NCBI RefSeq assembly: GCF_003096415.1
Contig: NZ_QEKH01000025.1
Coordinates: 1-64,000 of the forward strand
Reading direction: 5' to 3'
Length of the DNA stretch: 64,000 nt
Origin: Victivallis vadensis
Lineage (GTDB): Bacteria; Verrucomicrobiota; Lentisphaeria; Victivallales; Victivallaceae
The position numbers and the translations under genes are program-made. Within the stretch, counting starts at the first letter, position 1, and each line of letters opens with the position of its first letter. Positions 34,988 through 41,761 of this stretch are shown in pieces. Under the pieces are notes generated by a model. It had not been told where the DNA came from, searched no databases, and saw only the letters and a list, made by a program, of their open reading frames with translations.

Positions 34988-35457
34988 CAGCGTTTCCACG
35001 GCGCAGTATTATTGCTTGCAACAGGCGGAGGAGCTGCTTGAGCTTTGCGGACCGGGGTGGCAGTCTGCGGAGCGGCATAGCCCTTGATTTCATTTGACAT
35101 CTCATCAGTGTCCGGATTTTTGACGCAGCGGACAGTGATGGTCATGGGCAGATCATGGAGCTGTTCAGACTGGAACAATTCCAATACGCCGACTGCATGG
35201 CAGATGGCAGAAAGTTCACTCTGGGCAACGGCAACAGCTTTCTGACTGGGGTTCTCAATGTTCAAGCGGGACCAGAGTTTACGGCCTTTGTATTCACCAT
35301 CGATAATATCAAAGGTGAGTTCAAGGTAACTGCCCGCTCCATTCCGGGTAGCTTTGATGCTGGACTGCGAAATCACAGCCTGATATTTTCCGGCAGGGAT
35401 GGCATCAAATCCGGTGGACGGGGCGACATTGTTGGCATTGAAAGTAAGTGCAGGCAT
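34987..35457 (-). CDS. DUF669 ssDNA-binding-like phage protein
   Basis: A 156-aa protein matching the DUF669 family: FDAIPAGKYQAVISQSSIKATRNGAGSYLELTFDIIDGEYKGRKLWSRLNIENPS. The family is found next to recombination ATPases in phages and is thought to bind single-stranded DNA. The C-terminus is Pro/Ala-rich. It lies between RusA and the zinc-finger gene. Confidence 0.88.
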   Translation of the reverse strand: MPALTFNANNVAPSTGFDAIPAGKYQAVISQSSIKATRNGAGSYLELTFDIIDGEYKGRKLWSRLNIENPSQKAVAVAQSELSAICHAVGVLELFQSEQLHDLPMTITVRCVKNPDTDEMSNEIKGYAAPQTATPVRKAQAAPPPVASNNTAPWKR

Positions 35458-35474
35458 AGTTTTTTCTCCTTATT

Positions 35475-35681
35475 TTATGCGTATGCGATGACTTTTGTAT
35501 TGACGGGGGACTGGGGGCGGCACTTTCTGTTGGCACAGGCTGTTGGGCAGTGCAGATGACAGAAGTAGGCATTACCAGTCCGTGGATTCATTGAAACGGA
35601 GCATTTTTCTCCGGCTCGGATAGGATGATGGCAGCGGTCACACTCCACTTGGAAGTCCAGGGTAATAATCTGATTTTTCAT
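35475..35681 (-). CDS. Small zinc-binding phage protein
   Basis: A 68-aa protein with CDRC, then CSV, CHLHC and CANRKC. These could bind one or two zinc ions. It sits between the ATPase and DUF669 genes in the recombination block. No family recognised. Confidence 0.6.
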   Translation of the reverse strand: MKNQIITLDFQVECDRCHHPIRAGEKCSVSMNPRTGNAYFCHLHCPTACANRKCRPQSPVNTKVIAYA

Positions 35682-35683
35682 AA

Positions 35684-36451
35684 TTACTCCTGCACTCCGT
35701 TACGATAGGCGTCCAGAAATGCCTGCCAGGAAAGCGGCAGTTCTCCGGGAAGACCAAATCTGTTTTTTGCTGTGCAAGCCGGACCGCCAATAGTTTTGAT
35801 ATAGCGTTCTCCACCTTCCGCACCGATGGCAGATGCAATCCCGCGTTCTGTGTTGAATCCGGAAGATTCTTTGGTCACGCGCAGTTTTTTGCTGGCAAAG
35901 AATACCCCATCACACCACTCCACAATGAGAGCTGCGGCATTGGCAAGCAGCCTTGGAGTATAGCGGTCATAAGATGTATTTTCCGGATCACGGAAAGTTT
36001 CCACCTTGGCATGAGCGACCAGAATCGGCATAATACCACGGGTATCACGGAGTTCCTGAAGCAGGTCAAGAACCTCTCCCCAGCGTGCTGTAACATAGGT
36101 GTTGCCGGTTCCAAATTTTCCGGGAACACGGTCAATGGTCTTGACGCAGTATTCACGGCAGATGTCTTCACAGATCAATTTTTCAAGCCAGTCTGCCGAG
36201 TCAATGACAACGGTCTGAAAATCGTGCGGTTCATCACGGAGAGCTGTGAGTTCCGCCATGACCTCATCATAGGTTTTAGCAAGCGGGAACTTTTTGCAGT
36301 TGATCTCGCCCAGACCATCTTCGGTCTGAATAAAGATTGGATTGGGGGCGGCAGCAGCGAAAGTTGATTTTCCGATTCCCTCCTGACCGTAAATCATCAG
36401 ACGGGGCGGTTTGCTTTCTTTGCCGGACTGGATAGTCTCAAGAATAGACAT
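35684..36451 (-). CDS. Phage RecA-like P-loop ATPase (Sak4/AAA_24-like)
   Basis: A 255-aa protein. Walker A RLMIYGQEGIGKSTFAAAAP (about residues 18-37), Walker B FQTVVIDSADWLEKL, then PILVAHAKVETFRDPENTSYDRYTPRL. This is the phage nucleotide-binding ATPase class often paired with a RecE-like nuclease and ssDNA-binding protein; it likely acts in single-strand annealing recombination. The order nuclease-ATPase-SSB here fits that role. Confidence 0.85.
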   Translation of the reverse strand: MSILETIQSGKESKPPRLMIYGQEGIGKSTFAAAAPNPIFIQTEDGLGEINCKKFPLAKTYDEVMAELTALRDEPHDFQTVVIDSADWLEKLICEDICREYCVKTIDRVPGKFGTGNTYVTARWGEVLDLLQELRDTRGIMPILVAHAKVETFRDPENTSYDRYTPRLLANAAALIVEWCDGVFFASKKLRVTKESSGFNTERGIASAIGAEGGERYIKTIGGPACTAKNRFGLPGELPLSWQAFLDAYRNGVQE

Positions 36452-36475
36452 ATTTTTTCCTTTATATTATATAGG

Positions 36476-37285
36476 TTAAATGGAGTCGATAACACGGATC
36501 TCTTCATAGCCGGTGGGCCAGACAGAGTTTTTACGGCACTCATGCAGCCGTTCAATGGCGGCAATGTTTTCCACTTCTGCAAAGTCCAGAGCTTCGGCTG
36601 AAATCTTCCAAACGCCGCAACGATAGGGTTCGCGTTTTTCCACGGCGATGACATGACAGGGAACATTTTTGCCAAGGCGTACCCGGAGGATTGCCCGGTA
36701 GAATGCCAGTTGATAACCGTAGCCATAGCGTTTGAAGTCGGATTCAAACCATTTCAGATCATCGCAGGTCTTCAGGTCGATGATGCCATAGCGGTCATTG
36801 TAGAAGTCCATTCTGATCTGGCACGGCTCTTTTGCATATTCAGCTCTGACCGTACCTTCGGCAAATCCGGAGGAGAGCAGTTCTGCTGCGAAGGGATGAC
36901 TCAAAACTGATTTTTGCAGTTTGGAGATGAATCCGAAATCATCGCCGGAGATGACATCACGGTCAAGACCGCTTGCCCATTCCGCATACGCCTTGGTGCT
37001 GCGCCCATAGGCATTGCCGGTTTTCGGATTTACCGGACCTTCGGAAACCATGAACTCACGGTCAAATTCCTGCTTGCCTTGCAGAATCAGAGCGTGAGCA
37101 GCTCTGCCGATGGTGAATGCCGAAGATTCGGACTCTTTGACTTCCCCCTGCATCTTTTTGAAGTAGAGCTGGGGACAGGAGCGGAAATCGCCAAGCAGAT
37201 GACTGCTGAGAAATCTCCCGGCCTTTGACGCGGCGTGATATTCATTTGCCGGAACGTCGAGAATGATGTTTTTGATGTTTTCCAT
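36476..37285 (-). CDS. RecE-like PD-(D/E)XK exonuclease
   Basis: A 269-aa protein. The N-terminus has YHAASKAGRFLSSHLLGDFRSCPQLYFKKMQG, the FTIGRAAHALILQG motif, and the PD-(D/E)XK core IRMDFYNDRYGIIDLKTCDDLKWF (Asp, then DLK). It matches phage exonuclease VIII/DUF3799-type nucleases, which resect DNA ends for recombination. The start at 37285 has AAGAGG before it; the longer frame translates the promoter-like element and is rejected. Confidence 0.87.
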   Translation of the reverse strand: MENIKNIILDVPANEYHAASKAGRFLSSHLLGDFRSCPQLYFKKMQGEVKESESSAFTIGRAAHALILQGKQEFDREFMVSEGPVNPKTGNAYGRSTKAYAEWASGLDRDVISGDDFGFISKLQKSVLSHPFAAELLSSGFAEGTVRAEYAKEPCQIRMDFYNDRYGIIDLKTCDDLKWFESDFKRYGYGYQLAFYRAILRVRLGKNVPCHVIAVEKREPYRCGVWKISAEALDFAEVENIAAIERLHECRKNSVWPTGYEEIRVIDSI

Positions 37286-37322
37286 TGTGTACCTCTTAAG
37301 GTTCAAATTTGTCTCTGCCCAG

Positions 37323-37354
37323 TTTCTCTCCCGGAAGGGCTCATTTTGTCTCAC
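37323..37354 (-). promoter_or_regulatory. Phage promoter-like element, copy B
   Basis: Minus strand: GTGAGACAAA (37354-37345), 12 bp, GGGAGAGAAA (37332-37323), 38 bp before the exonuclease ATG. It overlaps the last codons of the sigma-like gene. It shares with copy A an AACTGGG extension and the A-rich upstream run. Confidence 0.7.
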
Positions 37355-37928
37355 TGTTTTTTGAAAAAAATGGATTTTTTTTGAATTTTGTTTGGATTTG
37401 GGCAAAGTACCGGTAGTAGGTGGGTCTTGAAATATTGAGTTTCTCCAGAATTTCGTACAGGTCATACCCATCCATGATCAGAATGCAGATCTGGCGCTGT
37501 TTTTCGGAAAGGGTGGAGACAATCTTCCGGACTTCAGCAAGGACTTCTTCCCGGCGTTCTTCGGCTTCAGAAAGCTGATTGCAATACACATCAAAAACGG
37601 TAATGTCTCCGCTCTCATCGCTCTTCACCTTCTCATCCAGGAAAATGGCAGGGACATCCATTCCATGCCGCATCCGATAGCGGAAAATTCGGCTGCGGAA
37701 TTGCTTTACCACAGCTTGAGCAAAAGTGTAATAGCTGCATTTTTCAGGATTATAGTTGGGGGCCGCTTTCACTACCTCCATAGAGATTTCCTGGCAGATA
37801 TCCTGAAAATCATCTTGGGTCAGGTTGCTATGTCCAATCATAGCCCTGGCGGTGGCTTCAATGTGCTTGCGGACTTCTTCCGGGATCGGATCAGCGATGA
37901 CGGAAACAACTTTTTGTTTTTCTTGCAT
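37341..37928 (-). CDS. Phage-encoded sigma-70-family-like factor
   Basis: A 195-aa protein. Region-2-like part: NLTQDDFQDICQEISMEVVKAAPNYNPEKCSYYTFAQAVVKQFRSRIFRYR (about residues 27-80). Region-4-like part at the C-terminus: LSEKQRQICILIMDGYDLYEILEKLNISRPTYYRYFAQI. The two parts are joined by an acidic linker, the layout of an ECF-type sigma factor. It probably redirects host RNA polymerase to phage promoters. AGGAG lies before its ATG. One conserved element overlaps its 3' end. Confidence 0.8.
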   Translation of the reverse strand: MQEKQKVVSVIADPIPEEVRKHIEATARAMIGHSNLTQDDFQDICQEISMEVVKAAPNYNPEKCSYYTFAQAVVKQFRSRIFRYRMRHGMDVPAIFLDEKVKSDESGDITVFDVYCNQLSEAEERREEVLAEVRKIVSTLSEKQRQICILIMDGYDLYEILEKLNISRPTYYRYFAQIQTKFKKNPFFSKNSETK

Positions 37929-38129
37929 AGGACAACTCCTGGTTCGTGTTTCCCGGAACCTCGCACCGTGCGCTGTTCCGGCACAAACCGGCAGTTGTTT
38001 CCACAAATCAGCAGAAGAATATTAAAAAAAGTTGTATCTCATTGAATATCAGTGTTAAAAATTTTTATGTTTCCTTTTGTTTCGTTTCCGTTTTCCGGCA
38101 GAATGGAAACTTGCCCCGGAAACAAGGGC
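37929..38129. other. Upstream region of the sigma-like gene
   Basis: About 200 bp without a gene. It includes an AT-rich block near 38020-38095, which may hold the promoter of the sigma-like gene. Copies of the GTGAGACAAA element are not present here. Nothing more specific is seen. Confidence 0.4.
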
Positions 38130-38161
38130 AAAAAAAATCCCCCGGGTGGCGAGCCCGGGGG
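38130..38161 (-). terminator. Strong terminator after the recombinase operon
   Basis: CCCCCGGG (38139-38146) pairs with CCCGGGGG (38154-38161); on the minus strand it is followed by eight T residues. It lies 21 bp after the stop of the HTH gene and ends the 40409-38182 operon. Confidence 0.93.
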
Positions 38162-38181
38162 CAAGGAAAAAGGACTGTTTG

Positions 38182-38568
38182 TCAGACCATTTGGTAACCA
38201 AACATTTTTTCCTGCTCTTCCCATGATGCGGGGAGCGGTTGAATCAGTTTTGTCAGAGACAGCCCGGATGGTGCAGTGCCGTTGATAAAACTCCGCACGA
38301 TGCGGGGGGAGACATTATTGAGCCGGATAGTTCTGGCGATATAGGAACTATCCATCCCGAGGTGTTTTGCCAACTCCAGGGTGCTGGAAAATCTTCCTTC
38401 ATCGATCCATTGTTGCCACCGCCGTGCCTTGGCGAATGCGGCAACCGTCCGGATATCTATTTTTTTCTCCTGGGCATCAAAGATTCTGGTTCGCCCGGAC
38501 TGCCGTGTCAATTTTACTTTCAGCGTAATTTTGATATTACCGTTCTTCATCAGGCTGTACTTGCTCAT
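38182..38568 (-). CDS. HTH protein of the recombinase operon
   Basis: A 128-aa basic protein. The N-terminal half is beta-rich (IKITLKVKLTRQSGRTRIF). The second half has ParB/HTH-like LELAKHLGMDSSYIARTIRLNNVSPRIVRSFINGTAP, ending in a short LPASWEEQEKMFG tail. Proteins of this kind accompany recombinase/DUF2924 pairs in other prophages. It may bind att DNA or regulate excision. The chosen start has GAGGAA upstream and overlaps the recombinase gene by 32 bases. Confidence 0.7.
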   Translation of the reverse strand: MSKYSLMKNGNIKITLKVKLTRQSGRTRIFDAQEKKIDIRTVAAFAKARRWQQWIDEGRFSSTLELAKHLGMDSSYIARTIRLNNVSPRIVRSFINGTAPSGLSLTKLIQPLPASWEEQEKMFGYQMV

Positions 38569-39835
38569 TTTCAATTTCCTCATATATTGATTGGATTCCG
38601 GCGGTCTTGACTTCTATATCAAGGCTCTCGCCGTACACTGTTACCTTATCGATCATAAGATGGAGCAGCTTCTGCCGCTCGGCTGGATACAACCCATCCC
38701 AGAAATTCCCCATATCAGAAAACTGCTCATCAAGCATTCCGGCGGTAATGCCTTGCTGGCGGATAAGCTGTCTGAATGTTTCTGACCGGAAAATCTTGCC
38801 AAGCTCATCCATCACAAGGTTTTCTATGTCAGAGCCGGGGATGCGGTGAACGGGGCAGTCTGCTTTGCCGCGTTTGGAATCTTTTTGACATATATAATAG
38901 TAGTATTTCCGCCCATCGCTTTTTCTGGCATAATGCGGCATCATTGCACAACCGCAGTGTCCGCAACGCAGTATTCCCTTCAGCGGAGCATTTACCGATT
39001 CGCGGGTCTTGCCCCCCTTGGGGGTGGCGGCATTGATTTTCAGCAACCGCTGAACCTCATTCCATGTTTCCAGCGGTATTATGGCTTCATGCTCCCCGTC
39101 ATAAATCTGCCCTTTATATTCTACCTTGCCGATGCAGGCATAGGAGTTTAACTGGCGGTAGATGTGGGAAGTGTTCCACTCGCGCCCGGTTCTTATTCGT
39201 AACCCGTTGCTGTTCAATTCCATAGCAATCTGCTTGGGGGACTGTATTTCAAGGTAACGCTGGAATATGCGTTTCAGTACCTCTGCTTCATCCTGGCGGA
39301 CAACCATTTTCTTGTTTTCTGATTTGTAACCGTATGGTAATGTGCCACCTGCGAATTTCCCCTGCTTCCGTGTCGCAGCCATTTTGTCGCGGATACGATC
39401 TGCGATGATCTCCCGTTCATATTGTGCGAAGGTCATCAGAATATTGAGCATCATTCTGCCGGTGGAGCCGCTTGTATCAATTTGCTGGGTGACGCTGACA
39501 AAGCTCACTCCATGTTTTTCAAATCTGCTTTGCAGTTCGGCAAAATCCACCAGGGAGCGTGACAGACGGTCAATTTTGTATATGACCACCACATCAACAT
39601 TTCCTGCTTCAATGTCAGCCAGCAGCTCCTTGAGTGCCGGACGTTCCAGCGTACCGCCGGAGAACCCTCCGTCATCATACCGCTTGGGCATCAGCTCCCA
39701 GCCATTGAACTGCTGACTTTGTATGTAACTTTCACAAGCCTGACGCTGGGCATCCAAGCTGTTAAACGCCTGGTCCAAACCCTCTTCGTGGCTTTTGCGG
39801 GTGTACACTATGCACCGTTTTTTCTGTTGTTCCAT
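38537..39835 (-). CDS. Large serine recombinase (integrase)
   Basis: A 432-aa protein. Residues 1-150 form the resolvase domain with the catalytic serine in CIVYTRKSHEEG (Ser15), then KRYDDGGFSGGTLERPALKELL and VVIYKIDRLSRSLVDF. The recombinase domain follows (KQIAMELNSNGLRIRTGREWNTSHIYRQL). A zinc ribbon sits at about 293-345 (LRCGHCGCAMMPHYARKS, then YICQKDSKRGKADCPV). A C-terminal coiled-coil-like region completes it. It likely integrates and excises this element. It follows the DUF2924 gene after three bases. Confidence 0.93.
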   Translation of the reverse strand: MEQQKKRCIVYTRKSHEEGLDQAFNSLDAQRQACESYIQSQQFNGWELMPKRYDDGGFSGGTLERPALKELLADIEAGNVDVVVIYKIDRLSRSLVDFAELQSRFEKHGVSFVSVTQQIDTSGSTGRMMLNILMTFAQYEREIIADRIRDKMAATRKQGKFAGGTLPYGYKSENKKMVVRQDEAEVLKRIFQRYLEIQSPKQIAMELNSNGLRIRTGREWNTSHIYRQLNSYACIGKVEYKGQIYDGEHEAIIPLETWNEVQRLLKINAATPKGGKTRESVNAPLKGILRCGHCGCAMMPHYARKSDGRKYYYYICQKDSKRGKADCPVHRIPGSDIENLVMDELGKIFRSETFRQLIRQQGITAGMLDEQFSDMGNFWDGLYPAERQKLLHLMIDKVTVYGESLDIEVKTAGIQSIYEEIENEQVQPDEER

Positions 39836-39838
39836 AAA

Positions 39839-40264
39839 TTATACTCCGAAAAATCTTTTACCGTTCCAGTGGGTTCCTGTTATTTTTTCCGCTATGGCAG
39901 AGAGGGAACTGTAGGTCTCTCCGCCATAGATAAAAGTTCCGGCTTCACCAACCGTGACTTCATAATTCTGCCCTTTGTATTGCCGGACGAGCCGTGTCCC
40001 CGGCAGAAATGTTTTCAGCGTTTTACCGCTTTTGCGGTCACGGCATTCCTCTTCATCAGCAATCCGGTCAAGGGTGGCAAGTTCAGCATCCGTAAGTCCA
40101 CCGCAGATATTTTCCTGCACCCTGTACTGCAGTCTCCGTTTGATGGTCTCTGCATTGCTGATTTGGATATCAAACCCGAACTCCTGCCGGAACATCTCCT
40201 TGAGTTCCGAGATGTCTGCGGCATCAATCAGTGCCAATTCTGCCTGAATATTAGTTTTTTTCAT
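39839..40264 (-). CDS. DUF2924 protein
   Basis: A 141-aa protein. The C-terminus (GTRLVRQYKGQNYEVTVGEAGTFIYGGETYSSLSAIAEKITGTHWNGKRFFGV) is the diagnostic DUF2924 signature. The family is commonly encoded beside large serine recombinases and has no assigned function; a role in recombination directionality or DNA binding has to be considered. AAGGAG lies before the ATG. Confidence 0.92.
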   Translation of the reverse strand: MKKTNIQAELALIDAADISELKEMFRQEFGFDIQISNAETIKRRLQYRVQENICGGLTDAELATLDRIADEEECRDRKSGKTLKTFLPGTRLVRQYKGQNYEVTVGEAGTFIYGGETYSSLSAIAEKITGTHWNGKRFFGV

Positions 40265-40409
40265 ACAAATAGTCTCCTTCGCTGTCCACATAATTAAGCG
40301 TGCTTTCGTCCTGATATCCAGTCTGTTTTCCGCTATTACGCCTTATAACTGCGATAATTAAACGCACCGCCAAAGTGATGTTTTCCGGGATGTCTCTTTT
40401 ATGGGGCAT
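40251..40409 (-). CDS. Small 52-aa ORF leading the recombinase operon
   Basis: Starts ATGCCCCATAAAAGAGAC after AGGAG (about 6 bp spacing) and ends TAA overlapping the start of DUF2924 by 14 bases. The product begins MPHKRDIPENITLAVRLIIA and continues VIRRNSGKQTGYQDESTL. It is the first frame after promoter-like copy C. But the middle of the ORF contains the second promoter-like element (40292-40320), which is conserved with non-coding DNA at 2449, so it may be a leader rather than a true gene. Confidence 0.5.
   Translation of the reverse strand: MPHKRDIPENITLAVRLIIAVIRRNSGKQTGYQDESTLNYVDSEGDYLYEKN
40292..40320 (-). promoter_or_regulatory. Second promoter-like site of the DUF2924 operon
   Basis: TGGATA (40320-40315), 17 bp, TTAATT (40297-40292) on the minus strand, within AGCACGCTTAATTATGT, identical to the site at 2449-2477. 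Another ACGC/TTAATTA-like box (GCGTTTAATTATCG) lies about 45 bp upstream. It lies 28 bp before DUF2924. Confidence 0.6.
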
Positions 40410-40441
40410 AACTTTTCTCCTGTGTTGATGTCTCTAACAAG

Positions 40442-40473
40442 TTTCTCTCCCGGAGAGCGTGAATTTGTCTCAC
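40442..40473 (-). promoter_or_regulatory. Phage promoter-like element, copy C
   Basis: Minus strand: GTGAGACAAA (40473-40464), 12 bp, GGGAGAGAAA (40451-40442), 33 bp before the 52-aa ORF. It lies in the divergent region next to the XRE gene promoter, so a repressor bound here could affect both directions. Confidence 0.7.
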
Positions 40474-40490
40474 TATTTTTATTTTTTTTC

Positions 40491-40518
40491 TTGATTTTTT
40501 CAAAATGTGTAGTATTTT
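40491..40518 (+). promoter_or_regulatory. Promoter of the XRE gene
   Basis: TTGATT (40491-40496), 16 bp, TATTTT (40513-40518), about 58 bp before the XRE start. It is embedded in AT-rich DNA, directly right of copy C. Confidence 0.6.
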
Positions 40519-40575
40519 ATCAATATTACAGCAATAAAATGCATACAGACACAGAATTAAACAAAGGATAGATAT

Positions 40576-40974
40576 ATGGCAGGTGGCAGCAAAGCATTGG
40601 GCGATAGAATTCGCACCTTGAGAGAAGAGAAGCGGGCAACAGATCCCGGCAATTTCTCTGGGCGGCAGTTTGCCATTGCCTTGGGAATCAGCCCTACCTA
40701 TCTTTCCAAAATAGAAACCGGGGAACTCCCGGCAAGTGCCGAACTGCTCAAATCAATGGCTCTGAAATTGGGGACCAATGTTGATGAATTACTTGCTCTC
40801 GGAAATAAAATCGATCCGGAGCTGGATACCATCATCAAGGAGAAACCGCAAATAATGGCGGATTTTCTCCGTACTGCAAGCGGTCTCTCCAAGGAGCAAC
40901 TTGATAAAGTGCGGACATTTATGAATTTTGTTCAGGCTGAAAATGCACCGGCAGAAAAGAAAGGCGATGAGTGA
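40576..40974 (+). CDS. XRE-family repressor-like regulator
   Basis: A 132-aa protein. Residues ~8-75 form an XRE/Cro-C1 helix-turn-helix (LGDRIRTLREEKRATDPGNFSGRQFAIALGISPTYLSKIETGELPASAELLKSMALKLGTNVDELL). The C-terminus is short (about 50 residues), too short for a LexA-type self-cleaving domain. With the ImmA/IrrE gene following after three bases, it fits the phage repressor cut or relieved by an IrrE-like protease. It probably represses leftward transcription from the region 40.25-40.5 kb. Confidence 0.87.
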   Translation: MAGGSKALGDRIRTLREEKRATDPGNFSGRQFAIALGISPTYLSKIETGELPASAELLKSMALKLGTNVDELLALGNKIDPELDTIIKEKPQIMADFLRTASGLSKEQLDKVRTFMNFVQAENAPAEKKGDE

Positions 40975-40977
40975 CGC

Positions 40978-41688
40978 ATGGCCTATATTGCCGATAATAT
41001 CATAGAAGAAGACACTCTTTCTCTTTTGGCGGAGTTCACGGAAAAATACGGAAAACCGTTGACCGCACCCGTGCCGATTGAGGATTTGTTGGAGTTTGTC
41101 TACGGCATCTGTCCAGAAACGGCAGAGTTCCCGGATGATGACATCCTTGCTCATTCTTCAGTGGATAAAAATGGAAAAATCACGATGCGGGTCAATCCTT
41201 GCATCTATCCGTATCCACCGTACAATAACCACAAGCAAGCGGGGCGTTTCCATTTCTCCCTTGCTCACGAGGTCGGACATATACGGCTTCATCTGCCGGA
41301 AATCCTTGCTGCTTACAAGATGGATGATTTGTTTGATGGTGATGCTCCCAAAGAGTATTCTGTTTACCGAAAAAGCGAAGAGCATCCGAAAAAACGCAAA
41401 GAGCAGAAAGAAATCCAGGCGGATATTTATGCCAAACTTCTCCTTATGCCGCAGTCACTTATATTGCAGGAGTGGGAGAAGATGTTCGGACCGGACAGCG
41501 GACCGCAGAACGTTTTCAAGGAGATGGAAGAGTTGCGCCAGAACTCCCTTTACCCGGACAGCGTCCGCCCCAAAGTCGCCAAAGACCTGGCAGCGATTTT
41601 CGAGGTTTCAGCAGAGGCAATGCAGTATCGTTTGGAAAAATTGCACCTCATTGAGACCGAAGAGCAATTGCAGGGATCCCTTTTTTAA
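40978..41688 (+). CDS. ImmA/IrrE-type metallopeptidase
   Basis: A 236-aa protein. The zinc protease motif is HEVGH in RFHFSLAHEVGHIRLHL (about residue 97). The third ligand is a Glu in EIQADIYAKLLLMP (about residue 145). The N-terminus has the typical VPIEDLLEFVYG segment. ImmA/IrrE enzymes cleave XRE repressors and thereby derepress genes. The pair with the XRE gene is the expected module. The C-terminal KDLAAIFEVSAEAMQYRLEKL is also usual. Confidence 0.9.
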   Translation: MAYIADNIIEEDTLSLLAEFTEKYGKPLTAPVPIEDLLEFVYGICPETAEFPDDDILAHSSVDKNGKITMRVNPCIYPYPPYNNHKQAGRFHFSLAHEVGHIRLHLPEILAAYKMDDLFDGDAPKEYSVYRKSEEHPKKRKEQKEIQADIYAKLLLMPQSLILQEWEKMFGPDSGPQNVFKEMEELRQNSLYPDSVRPKVAKDLAAIFEVSAEAMQYRLEKLHLIETEEQLQGSLF

Positions 41689-41761
41689 GAGGAATACCCA
41701 CTCTTTTTTTTGAGTTGGGTATTGATGTTTATATCAATATCAATACAGGAGAACAGAAGAA
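41689..41761 (+). promoter_or_regulatory. Intergenic region with two inverted repeats
   Basis: An imperfect inverted repeat AATACCCACTC / GAGTTGGGTATT (about 41693-41724) with a T-run loop is followed by TATTGAT / ATCAATA (about 41720-41744). AGGAG lies before the next ATG. It could weaken transcription between the ImmA/IrrE gene and the next gene, or hold a separate operator. Confidence 0.45.

Noticed and set aside
36476-37471. Longer start of the exonuclease and methyltransferase genes sharing a TVRQN..RERNW peptide
   Set aside because: The shared peptide is the translated promoter-like element; the true starts further downstream have ribosome-binding sites.
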